A stretch of DNA of 51,282 bases, from assembly GCA_937886715.1 (NCBI GenBank), contig CAKZZD010000037.1:1-51282 (forward strand). The letters run 5' to 3'. The position numbers and the translations under genes are program-made. Source of the stretch: an uncultured Bacteroidales bacterium. Lineage in GTDB: Bacteria > Bacteroidota > Bacteroidia > Bacteroidales > P3. This document shows positions 39,659 through 47,166 of the stretch, in pieces; positions within the stretch are counted from its first letter, which is position 1; each line of letters opens with the position of its first letter. Below the pieces are notes generated by a model that searched no databases, was not told the origin of the DNA, and saw only the letters and a program-made list of their open reading frames with translations.

Positions 39659-40144
39659 ATGTCAATGATTCACATCATACCGAGCGAGTTTACTAAGGAA
39701 CCTGAACTGCGACTATCAAACTTTTCAACAAAGATTCTACCCCTCTTTTCCCATCTTTGGAATGACCTTCATATCGAAACTTCACCTGTCCCAATCAGCC
39801 AACTTAACAAGGTGGAACGAGGTGAGAGTAGCGAGGCAATCCGAACCCGCGTAATTGCTGCTCGTGCTATACAAACAGAACGTTTCAAAAACACCATTGG
39901 TGTCCATTGTAATGCTCAGATGGGCAGCAAACTCACACGTCAATATTGTGTCCTATCTGATGAATGCCGCACGATTATGGAAATGGCAATGAACCGATTG
40001 GGGCTTAGTGCAAGAGCCTACGACCGTATCTTGCGTGTAGCCCGCACCATTGCCGACCTCGAAGTAGCACAAAATATCACCCCCGACCACCTCCGTGAAG
40101 CTATCACATACCGTTCATTAGACCGCGACAGTTGGGGTAAATAA
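39659..40144 (+). pseudogene. Displaced comM 3' end, copy B
   Basis: From 39767 the frame encodes the last 125 residues of ComM followed by its stop, with no ATPase domain. An ATG at 39659 happens to be in frame and would add about 36 unrelated residues ending HLWND. It is most likely a former functional tail cut off by insertion of cassette 1, and unlikely to be a working protein. It differs from copy A at about eight amino acids but at many third codon positions, so it is not a recent duplicate. Confidence 0.8.
39767..40144 (+). repeat. comM 3'-end copy B (displaced)
   Basis: 378 bp, starting CTTCATATCGAAAC. It is preceded by CCATCTTTGGAATGAC, which also precedes copy C. It forms the left end of cassette 2. 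Confidence 0.95.
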
Positions 40145-40161
40145 CACAAAAACTATTAAGA

Positions 40162-41079
40162 ATGGTTGAGACTGTTGATATAGACGTTACTTTTGATTTT
40201 AGGTCAGATAGTGCAGGAAGAGACCCTGATTCTGCAAGTCCAACGCTGAAAAGATATCATCAGGCTTTGTGGAGTAAGCCGTTACCCAATGGAGAGTATC
40301 TCCATTTGACCACAGATAATTGTTCGTATCTAAGAAACAATGATATGTATTTTGGAAGTGATTCTATTACTGCAAGTTTTCGATACGAAAGAAACAAGGA
40401 ATTGTTGAGACAAGTTGAACAAATTATACCCTCTCCTTCTGAATACTTTGAAAACTATGAGCATAAAGCATACACAATAGGAGGTGAGATTATTTTCCCC
40501 AAACACCAAGGAAGTATCAATCAGACACGTGGATGTAGTAAGAAAATATGCGACAGATGGGACTTAACCTTGGAGTGTATTCGTCGATACTATGCAGGGG
40601 AACCATCTCCTCTCGATGCGGCATTGCAAAGAGACAAGGATTTCTTTGAACTGTTTAAGGACTTCAAAGGATATGTCGACTTCTTCCTCTTGCAAGACTG
40701 TGTGAATGAGAAATATCAAGTAAAACTCTGGCTCGACACTCCACTGTTTGAGAATGACCCAATGCCAAAGACTACTGAAGACTATTTTAGTTGGATAAAC
40801 TCACAGTTAGACTTTGTGAAAAAAAGGTCTAAAAGAATAACTGATTATTGGATGAGGAATGAGAAGTCAGAAATAGAATTAGGTGAAGACGAACTAACAA
40901 CTGAAATGCACTATGAATTAATGGAAGGAAAGGGCACACATTTTGACTTTATGGTAGCAGCTGTATATGGAGCAATTAATAGAGGTTTTAGTAAAGAGGA
41001 AGCGTGTAAGAGGTATGGAATAACCGTTGAAGAATATGAAACTAATATAGAAAGGGTATTGGCTGACCCGTCTTGGTGA
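40162..41079 (+). CDS. DUF6994-like protein fused to the X module (cassette 2 cargo)
   Basis: A 305-aa soluble protein starting 18 bp after the stop of comM tail B. Residues 1 to about 235 (TFDFRSDSAGRDPDSASPTL, then ALWSKPLPNGE, RWDLTLECIRRYYAGE and FKGYVDFFLLQD) resemble proteins I know as DUF6994, function unknown. Residues 243-305 are the X module found as a separate 66-aa gene in cassette 1. The fusion suggests the module is portable. AT-rich codons; no promoter in the short gap behind the tail. Confidence 0.65.
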   Translation: MVETVDIDVTFDFRSDSAGRDPDSASPTLKRYHQALWSKPLPNGEYLHLTTDNCSYLRNNDMYFGSDSITASFRYERNKELLRQVEQIIPSPSEYFENYEHKAYTIGGEIIFPKHQGSINQTRGCSKKICDRWDLTLECIRRYYAGEPSPLDAALQRDKDFFELFKDFKGYVDFFLLQDCVNEKYQVKLWLDTPLFENDPMPKTTEDYFSWINSQLDFVKKRSKRITDYWMRNEKSEIELGEDELTTEMHYELMEGKGTHFDFMVAAVYGAINRGFSKEEACKRYGITVEEYETNIERVLADPSW

Positions 41080-41102
41080 CTATCTAATATGTTTACTATA
41101 AT

Positions 41103-41345
41103 ATGGAAATTCCCAAACAAGTAATCGAAGCAAGTGTAGGCCGAGCTGATTGTGGTGGTCATTTAGAATTGCAGTGCAAATACAAAGGTGAAGAAGTGTA
41201 TTCTTACGTCTATGACGAAGATGAGGAAATCCCTATTATTGGTTTACCAGAATTCTACATCTGGAACGGGAAGATATGCCGTGTAGTAAGCGGTGTAGAT
41301 GGAGAAAGATTATTGCTCGAACTTCTTAGAGAATCACTTCTATAA
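41103..41345 (+). CDS. Small protein Y (cassette 2)
   Basis: An 80-aa acidic protein starting MEIPKQVIEASVGRADCGG, homologous to the 73-aa protein at 39418. It has an extra DEEI insertion and a longer C-terminus ending LLELLRESLL. The gene lies 23 bp after X. The intergenic sequence between X and Y is also conserved between the two cassettes, which points to descent as one block. Function unknown. Confidence 0.65.
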   Translation: MEIPKQVIEASVGRADCGGHLELQCKYKGEEVYSYVYDEDEEIPIIGLPEFYIWNGKICRVVSGVDGERLLLELLRESLL

Positions 41346-41375
41346 CAACTGATAAGGTAGCCTAATGTACAAGTA

Positions 41376-41807
41376 ATGATAAACAACTCAACAAATAAAC
41401 AGCCCCCAATAATCCATCTTTGGAATGACATCCACATCGAGGTCACCCCGGTGCCGGTCAGTCAGCTCAACTCGCTGAAGCCCTCCGAAAGCAGCGCCGC
41501 CATACGCGAACGCGTCATCGCGGCTCGCGCCATCCAGACCGAGCGCTTCCGTGCCAACCCCGGCGTGCACTGCAACGCCCAAATGGGCAGCAAGCTCACG
41601 CGCCAGTACTGTGCCCTCACCGATGAAGGCCGCAGCATCATCGAGATGGCCATGAACCGCCTCGGCCTTAGCGCCCGCGCCTATGACCGCATCCTCCGCG
41701 TCAGCCGCACCATTGCCGACCTCGAGGCCTCGCCCGACATCCAGCCCCACCACCTCCAGGAGGCCATCACCTACCGCAGCCTCGACCGCGACAGCTGGGG
41801 AAAATGA
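41376..41807 (+). pseudogene. Displaced original comM 3' end, copy C
   Basis: From 41430 the frame encodes 125 residues collinear with the ComM C-terminus, ending in the same DRDSWGK and a TGA stop. The codons end mostly in C or G like the comM body (35412-36572), and a hairpin follows at once. This is therefore the most likely native 3' end, separated from its gene by 4.86 kb. An in-frame ATG at 41376 lies in cassette DNA. Translation is possible but would give only the tail. Confidence 0.85.
41430..41807 (+). repeat. comM 3'-end copy C (GC-rich, probably native)
   Basis: 378 bp starting ATCCACATCGAGG, the same length as A and B. Clearly more diverged from A and B than they are from each other. 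Confidence 0.95.
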
Positions 41808-41824
41808 TCCGGCGCCGCAAACAC

Positions 41825-41856
41825 CAGGGCCGCGAAGCGTTCGCTTCGCGGCCCTG
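41825..41856. terminator. Hairpin between comM tail C and eno
   Basis: CAGGGCCGCGAAGCG and CGCTTCGCGGCCCTG form a 15-bp perfect inverted repeat with a TT centre, between convergent units. No T-run on either side. Confidence 0.7.
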
Positions 41857-41880
41857 TCATTTCCTATGGTAGAAGGTGTC

Positions 41881-43173
41881 CTATTTGCGGAGGAACTTGA
41901 AGTCCTTGCCAAGGTAGTAAGCCTGGTCGCCAAGGCTCTCCTCGATGCGCATCAGCTGGTTGTATTTGCAGATGCGGTCGGTGCGGCTGGCCGAACCGGT
42001 CTTGATCAAACCGGCATTCATGGCCACCACCAGGTCGGCAATCGTGGTGTCCTCGGTTTCGCCGCTGCGGTGGCTGATGATGGCCGTGTACTGGTTGCGC
42101 ATGGCCAGGTTCACGGCGTCGATCGTCTCGGTCAGTGTGCCAATCTGGTTCAGCTTGATCAGAATCGAATTGGCCACTTTGCGGTCCAGACCCATCTTCA
42201 GGCGGCTCACGTTGGTCACGAACAGGTCGTCGCCCACCAGCTGGCAACGGTCGCCGATAGCGTCGGTGTGCAGGCGCCAGCCGTCCCAGTCGTCCTCGGC
42301 CATACCATCCTCGATTGAGATGATGGGGTACTTCTTCACCCAGTCGCTCCAGAAATCGCTCATCTGCGCCGGCGTCAGACGGTCGCCGGTGCTCCACTTC
42401 AGCTCGTACATGTTGTTTTCGGCATCGTAGAACTCCGATGCGGCTGCGTCGAGGGCAATGTACACATCCTCGCCCGGACGGTAGCCGGCCTTCTCGATGG
42501 CCTGCAGGATGCACATCAGCGCCTCCTCGTTCGAACCCAGGTTGGGGGCAAAGCCGCCCTCATCGCCCACATTGGTGCTCAAGCCTTTGGCCTTCAGCAC
42601 GGTGCGCAGGTTGTGGAACACCTCGGCACCCATGCGAAGCGCCTCGGTGAAGGTGGAAGCGCCCACGGGCATGATCATAAACTCCTGGAAATCGATGCTA
42701 TTGTCGGCATGGCTTCCGCCATTGAGAATGTTCATCATCGGGATGGGCAGCGTGTAGGCTCCCACACCGCCAAGATAGCGGAACAGCTCCTGGTTGGTCT
42801 CCTGCGCAGCCGCCTTGGCCACGGCCAGGCTCACGCCCAAAATGGCGTTGGCGCCGAGGCGCGACTTGTTCTCCGTGCCGTCAATCTCGATCATCTTCTC
42901 GTCGATGGCCTTCTGCTCGCTGACAAACATGCCCTGAAGCTCCTCGCTCAGCACATTGTTCACGTTGTTCACGGCCTGCATGACGCTCTTGCCCAAATAC
43001 TGGCTCTTGTCACCGTCGCGAAGTTCGCAAGCCTCGTGGACACCCGTCGAGGCACCACTCGGCACGGCGGCGCGTCCCATGGCGCCCTGATCGGTATACA
43101 CATCGACTTCCACTGTGGGATTGCCGCGACTGTCGAGGATCTGACGGCCCCTGATTCCTATAATCTGACTCAT
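41881..43173 (-). CDS. eno: Enolase
   Basis: A 430-aa glycolytic enzyme converting 2-phosphoglycerate to phosphoenolpyruvate. It begins MSQIIGIRGRQILDSRGNPT, with the substrate loop SGASTG, the metal-binding SIEDGMAEDDWDGW and KLNQIGT, and the C-terminal signature SHRSGETEDT. Length is normal. A consensus promoter lies 52 bp before the ATG. The gene converges with the comM locus. Confidence 0.98.
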   Translation of the reverse strand: MSQIIGIRGRQILDSRGNPTVEVDVYTDQGAMGRAAVPSGASTGVHEACELRDGDKSQYLGKSVMQAVNNVNNVLSEELQGMFVSEQKAIDEKMIEIDGTENKSRLGANAILGVSLAVAKAAAQETNQELFRYLGGVGAYTLPIPMMNILNGGSHADNSIDFQEFMIMPVGASTFTEALRMGAEVFHNLRTVLKAKGLSTNVGDEGGFAPNLGSNEEALMCILQAIEKAGYRPGEDVYIALDAAASEFYDAENNMYELKWSTGDRLTPAQMSDFWSDWVKKYPIISIEDGMAEDDWDGWRLHTDAIGDRCQLVGDDLFVTNVSRLKMGLDRKVANSILIKLNQIGTLTETIDAVNLAMRNQYTAIISHRSGETEDTTIADLVVAMNAGLIKTGSASRTDRICKYNQLMRIEESLGDQAYYLGKDFKFLRK

Positions 43174-43224
43174 AAATCGTTATTAATTAATATATTAAAC
43201 AATTATTCCCAAAGCAGGAAATTG

Positions 43225-43255
43225 CAAAAATACAAAACTTTGCATGATTGGCAAA
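43225..43255 (-). promoter_or_regulatory. Promoter of eno
   Basis: On the minus strand TTTG (43255-43252) and TATTTTTG (43232-43225), 19 bp apart. Confidence 0.85.
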
Positions 43256-43373
43256 ATTTTTTTCTTCCGCCGTTCCCGTATCGCCCACGACGTGCCTTTC
43301 CGCCCGCCGTTGCAGGCTGGGAAAATGCCCCCTCGAAGGCTTCCATTGCAACCCGCTGTCTTCCAGCATATTC

Positions 43374-43450
43374 TCCCTATCATCTCCTACCCAACTCCTA
43401 CCCAACACCCTACCAACTCCTACCCCAGCAGGAGTTGGTAGGGTGTTGGG
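43374..43450. repeat. 11-bp CTCCTACC-type unit array with perfect hairpin
   Basis: Successive units CTCCCTATCAT, CTCCTACCCAA, CTCCTACCCAA, CACCCTACCAA, CTCCTACCCC run to 43426. The last part (43401-43421) then pairs perfectly over 21 bp with 43430-43450 around an 8-nt loop. Related to the palindrome at 29852-29927. It fills part of the 485-bp gap between eno and the thiamine operon. Confidence 0.75.
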
Positions 43451-43529
43451 TGGTGGAAGACAGGCAGTTGCATACTTTTCCGTCCGCTGTTGGCTACCCC
43501 TGTCTGAGGAGAGTGCAGGATAAAATTTT

Positions 43530-43560
43530 TTTGCCGGTATGCGAAAAAGGTGTATCTTTG
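43530..43560 (+). promoter_or_regulatory. Promoter of the thiamine uptake operon
   Basis: TTTG at 43530-43533 and TATCTTTG at 43553-43560 with 19 bp between, directly ahead of the riboswitch. Confidence 0.85.
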
Positions 43561-43574
43561 CCGTCGGAACACAA

Positions 43575-43653
43575 CCCATAGGGGTGCTACAAAGCGCTGT
43601 GGCTGAGAACATACCCTAAGAACTTGATCCGGATAATGCCGGCGTAAGAAACA
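43575..43653 (+). promoter_or_regulatory. TPP (THI-box) riboswitch
   Basis: The hallmark TPP-aptamer elements occur in order: GGGGTGC at 43581, GGCTGAGA at 43601, ACCCT near 43613, and GATCCGGATAATGCCGGCG at 43626-43644, then TAAGAAA. P1 is formed by the flanking segments. It precedes the receptor ATG by only a few bases, so control of translation initiation is most likely. Confidence 0.93.
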
Positions 43654-43658
43654 GAATT

Positions 43659-45869
43659 ATGGAAACACACACCTATAGTTGTGGCCGCTATCTACATTTG
43701 GCCACCCGCTTCAGCTCCATGCACAAGATAGCCTGCATGGCGGCAATCATGACATTTTTCGGTATTGGCGCCCAGGCGCAGAACAACGACACCGTCCGCC
43801 GCCTCGACGAAGTGATCGTCAAGGACGTGCGCGTCGACAACAAGACCCCGCTGACCACGAGCAATGTGGACCGCAGCGAGCTGAATGACGCTCGCACCAG
43901 TGTGAGCATGCCCTTCATGCTTGAAACGTTGCCTTCGGTGGTGGCTTCGGGCGAGAACGGCACCGTGGGTGCCACGGCAATCCGCATCCGCGGTGTCGAC
44001 GCCACCCGTATCAATGTCAACATCAACGGCATTACGCTGAACGATCCCGAAAGCCAGTCGGTGTTTTGGTACAACATTCCCAACCTGGGCGGCATGGCCG
44101 AGAATATGCAGGTGCAGCGCGGCATTGGCGCCTCGACTGGCGGCAGCCCGTCGTTCGGTGCCAGCATCAACATGCAGACTTTGAATGCGAAAAGCCAGGC
44201 TTATGGAGAAGCCGACTTCGGATTCGGCAGTTGGAACACGCGCCAGTATAGCCTCACGGCCGGTTCGGGCATCCTGAAGAACGGTTTGAGCTTCGACCTG
44301 GCCTATAGCGGCCTCACCAGCGACGGATTTGTGCGCAGTTGGGGCACCGACCAGCAGAGCCTCTTTGCCAGCGCCTCGTGGTACGGCAAACGCACCCTGG
44401 TGAAACTGCTCGCCATCATCGGCAGCCAGACCACCGGCATCACCTGGGACGGCGCCTCCGAAGAGCAGCTTGACGCCGATCCCACCTACAACCCTTCTGG
44501 AGAGTATGAGATGGACGGCAACACGATGTACTACGACAACGAGACCGACAACTACTGGCAGCGCCACTACCAGCTGTATGTTTCGCACCTGTTCAGCGAC
44601 GAGTGGAGCCTCAAGGCCGCCGTCAACTATACGCATGGCGACGGTTACTATGAGCAGTACAAGGCCGACAAGAAATACAGCAAGTACGGCATGGCCTTCG
44701 ACGGCACAACCGACTTTGTCACCCGCAAGCAGATGGACAACGACGGCGTGACCGGCAACGTGGCCCTGCACTACTCCGGCGAGCGCCTGAACTTCAGCTT
44801 CGGCGACAATATCCTCTATTTCGACGGCTACCATTTTGGCAATGTGATTTGGGTCAGGGCCGACTCGGTGAACCTCGACCAGCCCTATGAGTGGTACCGC
44901 TACAATGGCACCAAGATCGACAACAGCCTCTACGCCAAGGCCACCTACGATTTCAGCACCCGCTTCAACGCCTATGCCGACCTGCAGCTGCGCACGGTGA
45001 ACTACAAGCTCCGCGGCATGGCCGACGACCTGTTCGGCATGGATTTCGAAGAGAACTATCTCTTCTTTAACCCCAAAGCCGGTTTGAACTATCGCCTCAA
45101 CGAGCATCACCGCACCTACCTTGTGGCTGGCATCAACCACCGCGAGCCTACCAAGAGCGACATCAAGGATGCCATCGGCAACGGCGATACGGTGAAGGCC
45201 GAACACATGCTTGATATCGAGGCCGGCTATCAGGTGAGCTACAACCGCTGGGCTTTCAACGCCAACCTTTATGCCATGCTCTATCGCGACCAGCTGACTC
45301 CCAGCGGCGACCTCAGCAGCAGCGGCTATGCCCTGATGGAGAATGTGGACAAGAGCTACCGTATCGGCATCGAGCTCGAAGGCGGTGTGGCCATCACGCG
45401 CTGGTTCCGCATGGATGCCAACCTGACCCTGAGCCAGAACAAGGTGCTCGACTACACCTTTGCCGACTTCAACGACGGCGATGAAGACCCCAACATTGTC
45501 ACCCGCACCACCGACCTCGCGCTGTCGCCTGATGTGGTGGGCGCCGCCATCGCCACTTTCTCCCCCGTCAAGAACGCCAAACTCCAGCTGATCGGGAAAT
45601 ATGTCGGCAAGCAGTATGCTGACAACACCAGTCGCGAATGCTACGCCCTTGACCCCTATTTTCTCTTGAACCTCCGTGCCTCCTACACATGGAACCTGCA
45701 CCACGGCAACCAGATCGAGGCCCAGCTGTTGGTGAACAACCTGACCGACCACCACTATCGCCTCAGCGCCTGGGTGGGCGACTACGAATGGGGCGGCTAC
45801 TACCATAGCCGCGGTCTTCTGCAGCAGCCCGGCATCAACTTTATGGGTCGAGTGGTCTATCGTTTCTAA
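43659..45869 (+). CDS. TonB-dependent outer-membrane receptor, thiamine (OMthi-type)
   Basis: A 736-aa outer-membrane beta-barrel. A signal sequence ends at GIGAQAQ (about residue 40). The plug domain contains VRRLDEVIVKDVRVDN, AIRIRGVDATRINVNINGI and GIGASTGGSPSFGASINMQT. A 22-strand-type barrel ends in aromatic VVYRF. The start may be ATG 43659 or ATG 43719; the latter leaves a normal-length signal peptide. It sits behind a TPP riboswitch and ahead of PnuT and thiamine pyrophosphokinase, the OMthi-pnuT-tnr3 order known from Bacteroides thetaiotaomicron. Thiamine or a related precursor is therefore the inferred substrate. Confidence 0.88.
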   Translation: METHTYSCGRYLHLATRFSSMHKIACMAAIMTFFGIGAQAQNNDTVRRLDEVIVKDVRVDNKTPLTTSNVDRSELNDARTSVSMPFMLETLPSVVASGENGTVGATAIRIRGVDATRINVNINGITLNDPESQSVFWYNIPNLGGMAENMQVQRGIGASTGGSPSFGASINMQTLNAKSQAYGEADFGFGSWNTRQYSLTAGSGILKNGLSFDLAYSGLTSDGFVRSWGTDQQSLFASASWYGKRTLVKLLAIIGSQTTGITWDGASEEQLDADPTYNPSGEYEMDGNTMYYDNETDNYWQRHYQLYVSHLFSDEWSLKAAVNYTHGDGYYEQYKADKKYSKYGMAFDGTTDFVTRKQMDNDGVTGNVALHYSGERLNFSFGDNILYFDGYHFGNVIWVRADSVNLDQPYEWYRYNGTKIDNSLYAKATYDFSTRFNAYADLQLRTVNYKLRGMADDLFGMDFEENYLFFNPKAGLNYRLNEHHRTYLVAGINHREPTKSDIKDAIGNGDTVKAEHMLDIEAGYQVSYNRWAFNANLYAMLYRDQLTPSGDLSSSGYALMENVDKSYRIGIELEGGVAITRWFRMDANLTLSQNKVLDYTFADFNDGDEDPNIVTRTTDLALSPDVVGAAIATFSPVKNAKLQLIGKYVGKQYADNTSRECYALDPYFLLNLRASYTWNLHHGNQIEAQLLVNNLTDHHYRLSAWVGDYEWGGYYHSRGLLQQPGINFMGRVVYRF

Positions 45870-45875
45870 GGCAAC

Positions 45876-46478
45876 ATGTCGGCAATAGATATCATAGGTG
45901 CCGTCATCGGCCTGGGCTACATTATCAGCGAATACCGCGCCGACCGGTGGTTTTGGCCGCTGAGCCTGCTGATGTCGGCATTCTATATTGTCATCGACTT
46001 CGCCTCGGGCATCTACGCCAACGGCGCCATCTGCTGCTACAATTTCGTGATGTCGGTCTACGGCCTCCTCGTCTGGCGCGGCATCATCCAGAAACGGAGC
46101 GAGGATCAAGGTGGCGAGCGCCACATCTCGTCGTGCCCGTCCAAATGGTGGTGGCAGCTGGTGGCGCTCACCATGGCGCTGAGCGTGCTCTTCACATGGC
46201 TCCTGGGCTTCCTCCACGAGAGCACCTACACCCTTCCCAGCGGCCGTTCGGTCGACCTCTCTGTCCTCGACGGCGTTTCGTCGGCACTCACCATCGTCGG
46301 CATGCTCATGCTGGCCCACAAATGGTGGCAGCAATGGTTCTGCTGGATGCTGGTCGAGCCGCTGATGATCGTCATTTTTGTTCTCACCGGCAACTACGCC
46401 TCGGCGGTCCTTTACGCCGTGTTTGAGGTGTTCTGCATTTTGGGAATCATCCGATGGAAAAAAGAAAGCATATCGTAA
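45876..46478 (+). CDS. pnuT: PnuT/PnuC-type thiamine transporter
   Basis: A 200-aa inner-membrane transporter of the PnuC family with about seven helices. Family features are WFWPLSLLMSAFYIVIDFAS, the ICCYNFVMSVYGLLVW segment with the aromatic ligand site, and WWQQWFCWMLVEP near the C-terminus. PnuC proteins facilitate uptake of vitamin ligands that are trapped by phosphorylation. The downstream kinase provides that trapping for thiamine. The gene starts 6 bp after the receptor stop. Confidence 0.88.
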   Translation: MSAIDIIGAVIGLGYIISEYRADRWFWPLSLLMSAFYIVIDFASGIYANGAICCYNFVMSVYGLLVWRGIIQKRSEDQGGERHISSCPSKWWWQLVALTMALSVLFTWLLGFLHESTYTLPSGRSVDLSVLDGVSSALTIVGMLMLAHKWWQQWFCWMLVEPLMIVIFVLTGNYASAVLYAVFEVFCILGIIRWKKESIS

Positions 46479-47110
46479 TCCTGGCCGCCGGTTCATTTCC
46501 CACCCACAGCGTTCCCATGCAGGCACTGCGTGAGGCCGACATGGTGGTGTGTTGCGATTCGGCCTATCATGCCTTCCGGCAGTCGCCCTTTGCCACGCTC
46601 GACCATGTGGTGGTGGGCGATGCCGATTCGCTCGGCGCCGCCGATATCGCCACGCTCGGAAAAAGATACATCGTCAGTTCCGAGCAGGACGACAACGACT
46701 TGACCAAGGCCTATCATTGGGTGCAGGAGCACTACGGCAACGACGGTTGCCGGCTGACGTTTTTGGGCCTCACCGGCCTGCGCGAGGACCACACTCTGGG
46801 CAACCTGGCCCATGTGGCGCAGTTCTGCGCCGATGGTCACCCGGGACTTGTCGTGCTGACCGACCATTGCACCATCACGCCTGTATGCGGTGCGGCCACA
46901 TTCTCCAGTTTTGCCCGCCAGCAGGTGTCCATCTTCTCTTTCACGCCCGACGTGCCCGTCAACGCCGAGGGGCTCGTGTGGCCCGTGGTGGACATGCATC
47001 TGCGGTGGGGGTGGGAAGCCACACTGAATGCCGCCATCGGCGGCAGGTTCAGTGTCAGCGGCGGTGTGCTGCTGGTTACGCAGACCCACGAAGCCAAGGA
47101 TATGGCTTAA
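46454..47110 (+). CDS. thiN: Thiamine pyrophosphokinase
   Basis: A 218-aa cytoplasmic enzyme that converts thiamine to TPP with ATP, trapping imported vitamin and closing the feedback loop on the riboswitch. The TPK motifs are CCDSAYHAF, VVGDADSLG, and DNDLTKAYHW with its metal-binding Asp residues. GLREDHTLGNL follows. The start overlaps the end of pnuT by 25 bp, indicating coupling. A terminator follows. Confidence 0.9.
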   Translation: MEKRKHIVILAAGSFPTHSVPMQALREADMVVCCDSAYHAFRQSPFATLDHVVVGDADSLGAADIATLGKRYIVSSEQDDNDLTKAYHWVQEHYGNDGCRLTFLGLTGLREDHTLGNLAHVAQFCADGHPGLVVLTDHCTITPVCGAATFSSFARQQVSIFSFTPDVPVNAEGLVWPVVDMHLRWGWEATLNAAIGGRFSVSGGVLLVTQTHEAKDMA

Positions 47111-47130
47111 TCCGCCAGCTGCCAGCAACA

Positions 47131-47162
47131 AGAAAAGCGAGACCCGACGGCCTCGCTTTTCT
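47131..47162. terminator. Terminator after the thiamine operon
   Basis: AGAAAAGCGAG (47131-47141) pairs with CTCGCTTTTCT (47152-47162), with T-rich sequence on both sides. It may also serve the converging gene at 47167. Confidence 0.75.
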
Positions 47163-47166
47163 GCTT

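Larger units (their letters stand above)
36573..39766 (+). mobile_element. Cassette 1 inserted in comM
   Basis: Defined by the base after GAC at the comM junction (36570-36572) and by the next GAC (39764-39766). Order: replacement comM tail A, DUF262 nuclease, terminator and candidate small RNA, 93-aa protein, 66-aa protein, 73-aa protein, right end CCATCTTTGGAATGAC. AT-rich compared with the flanks. There is no integrase, transposase or terminal inverted repeat of an IS type. Confidence 0.75.
39767..41429 (+). mobile_element. Cassette 2 inserted in comM
   Basis: Order: comM tail B, the 305-aa DUF6994-like fusion protein, the 80-aa Y protein, and a right end CCATCTTTGGAATGAC that abuts the GC-rich original comM tail at 41430. 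It has the same architecture as cassette 1 with different central cargo. No recombinase is encoded. Confidence 0.75.

Noticed and set aside
36573..41429. Island as a prophage, ICE or IS-based element
   Set aside because: No integrase, transposase, relaxase, phage structural gene or terminal inverted repeats of IS type are present.
41376..41807. Copy C as an independent functional gene
   Set aside because: It encodes only the ComM C-terminal segment with no ATPase domain; the upstream ATG lies in cassette DNA.
43401..43450. 21-bp hairpin as a terminator
   Set aside because: No T-run follows and the adjacent genes diverge from it.
43692..46526. 944-codon open frame antisense to the thiamine receptor and pnuT
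   Set aside because: A low-complexity Val/Ala/Gly/His/Asp product typical of antisense shadows in GC-rich genes.
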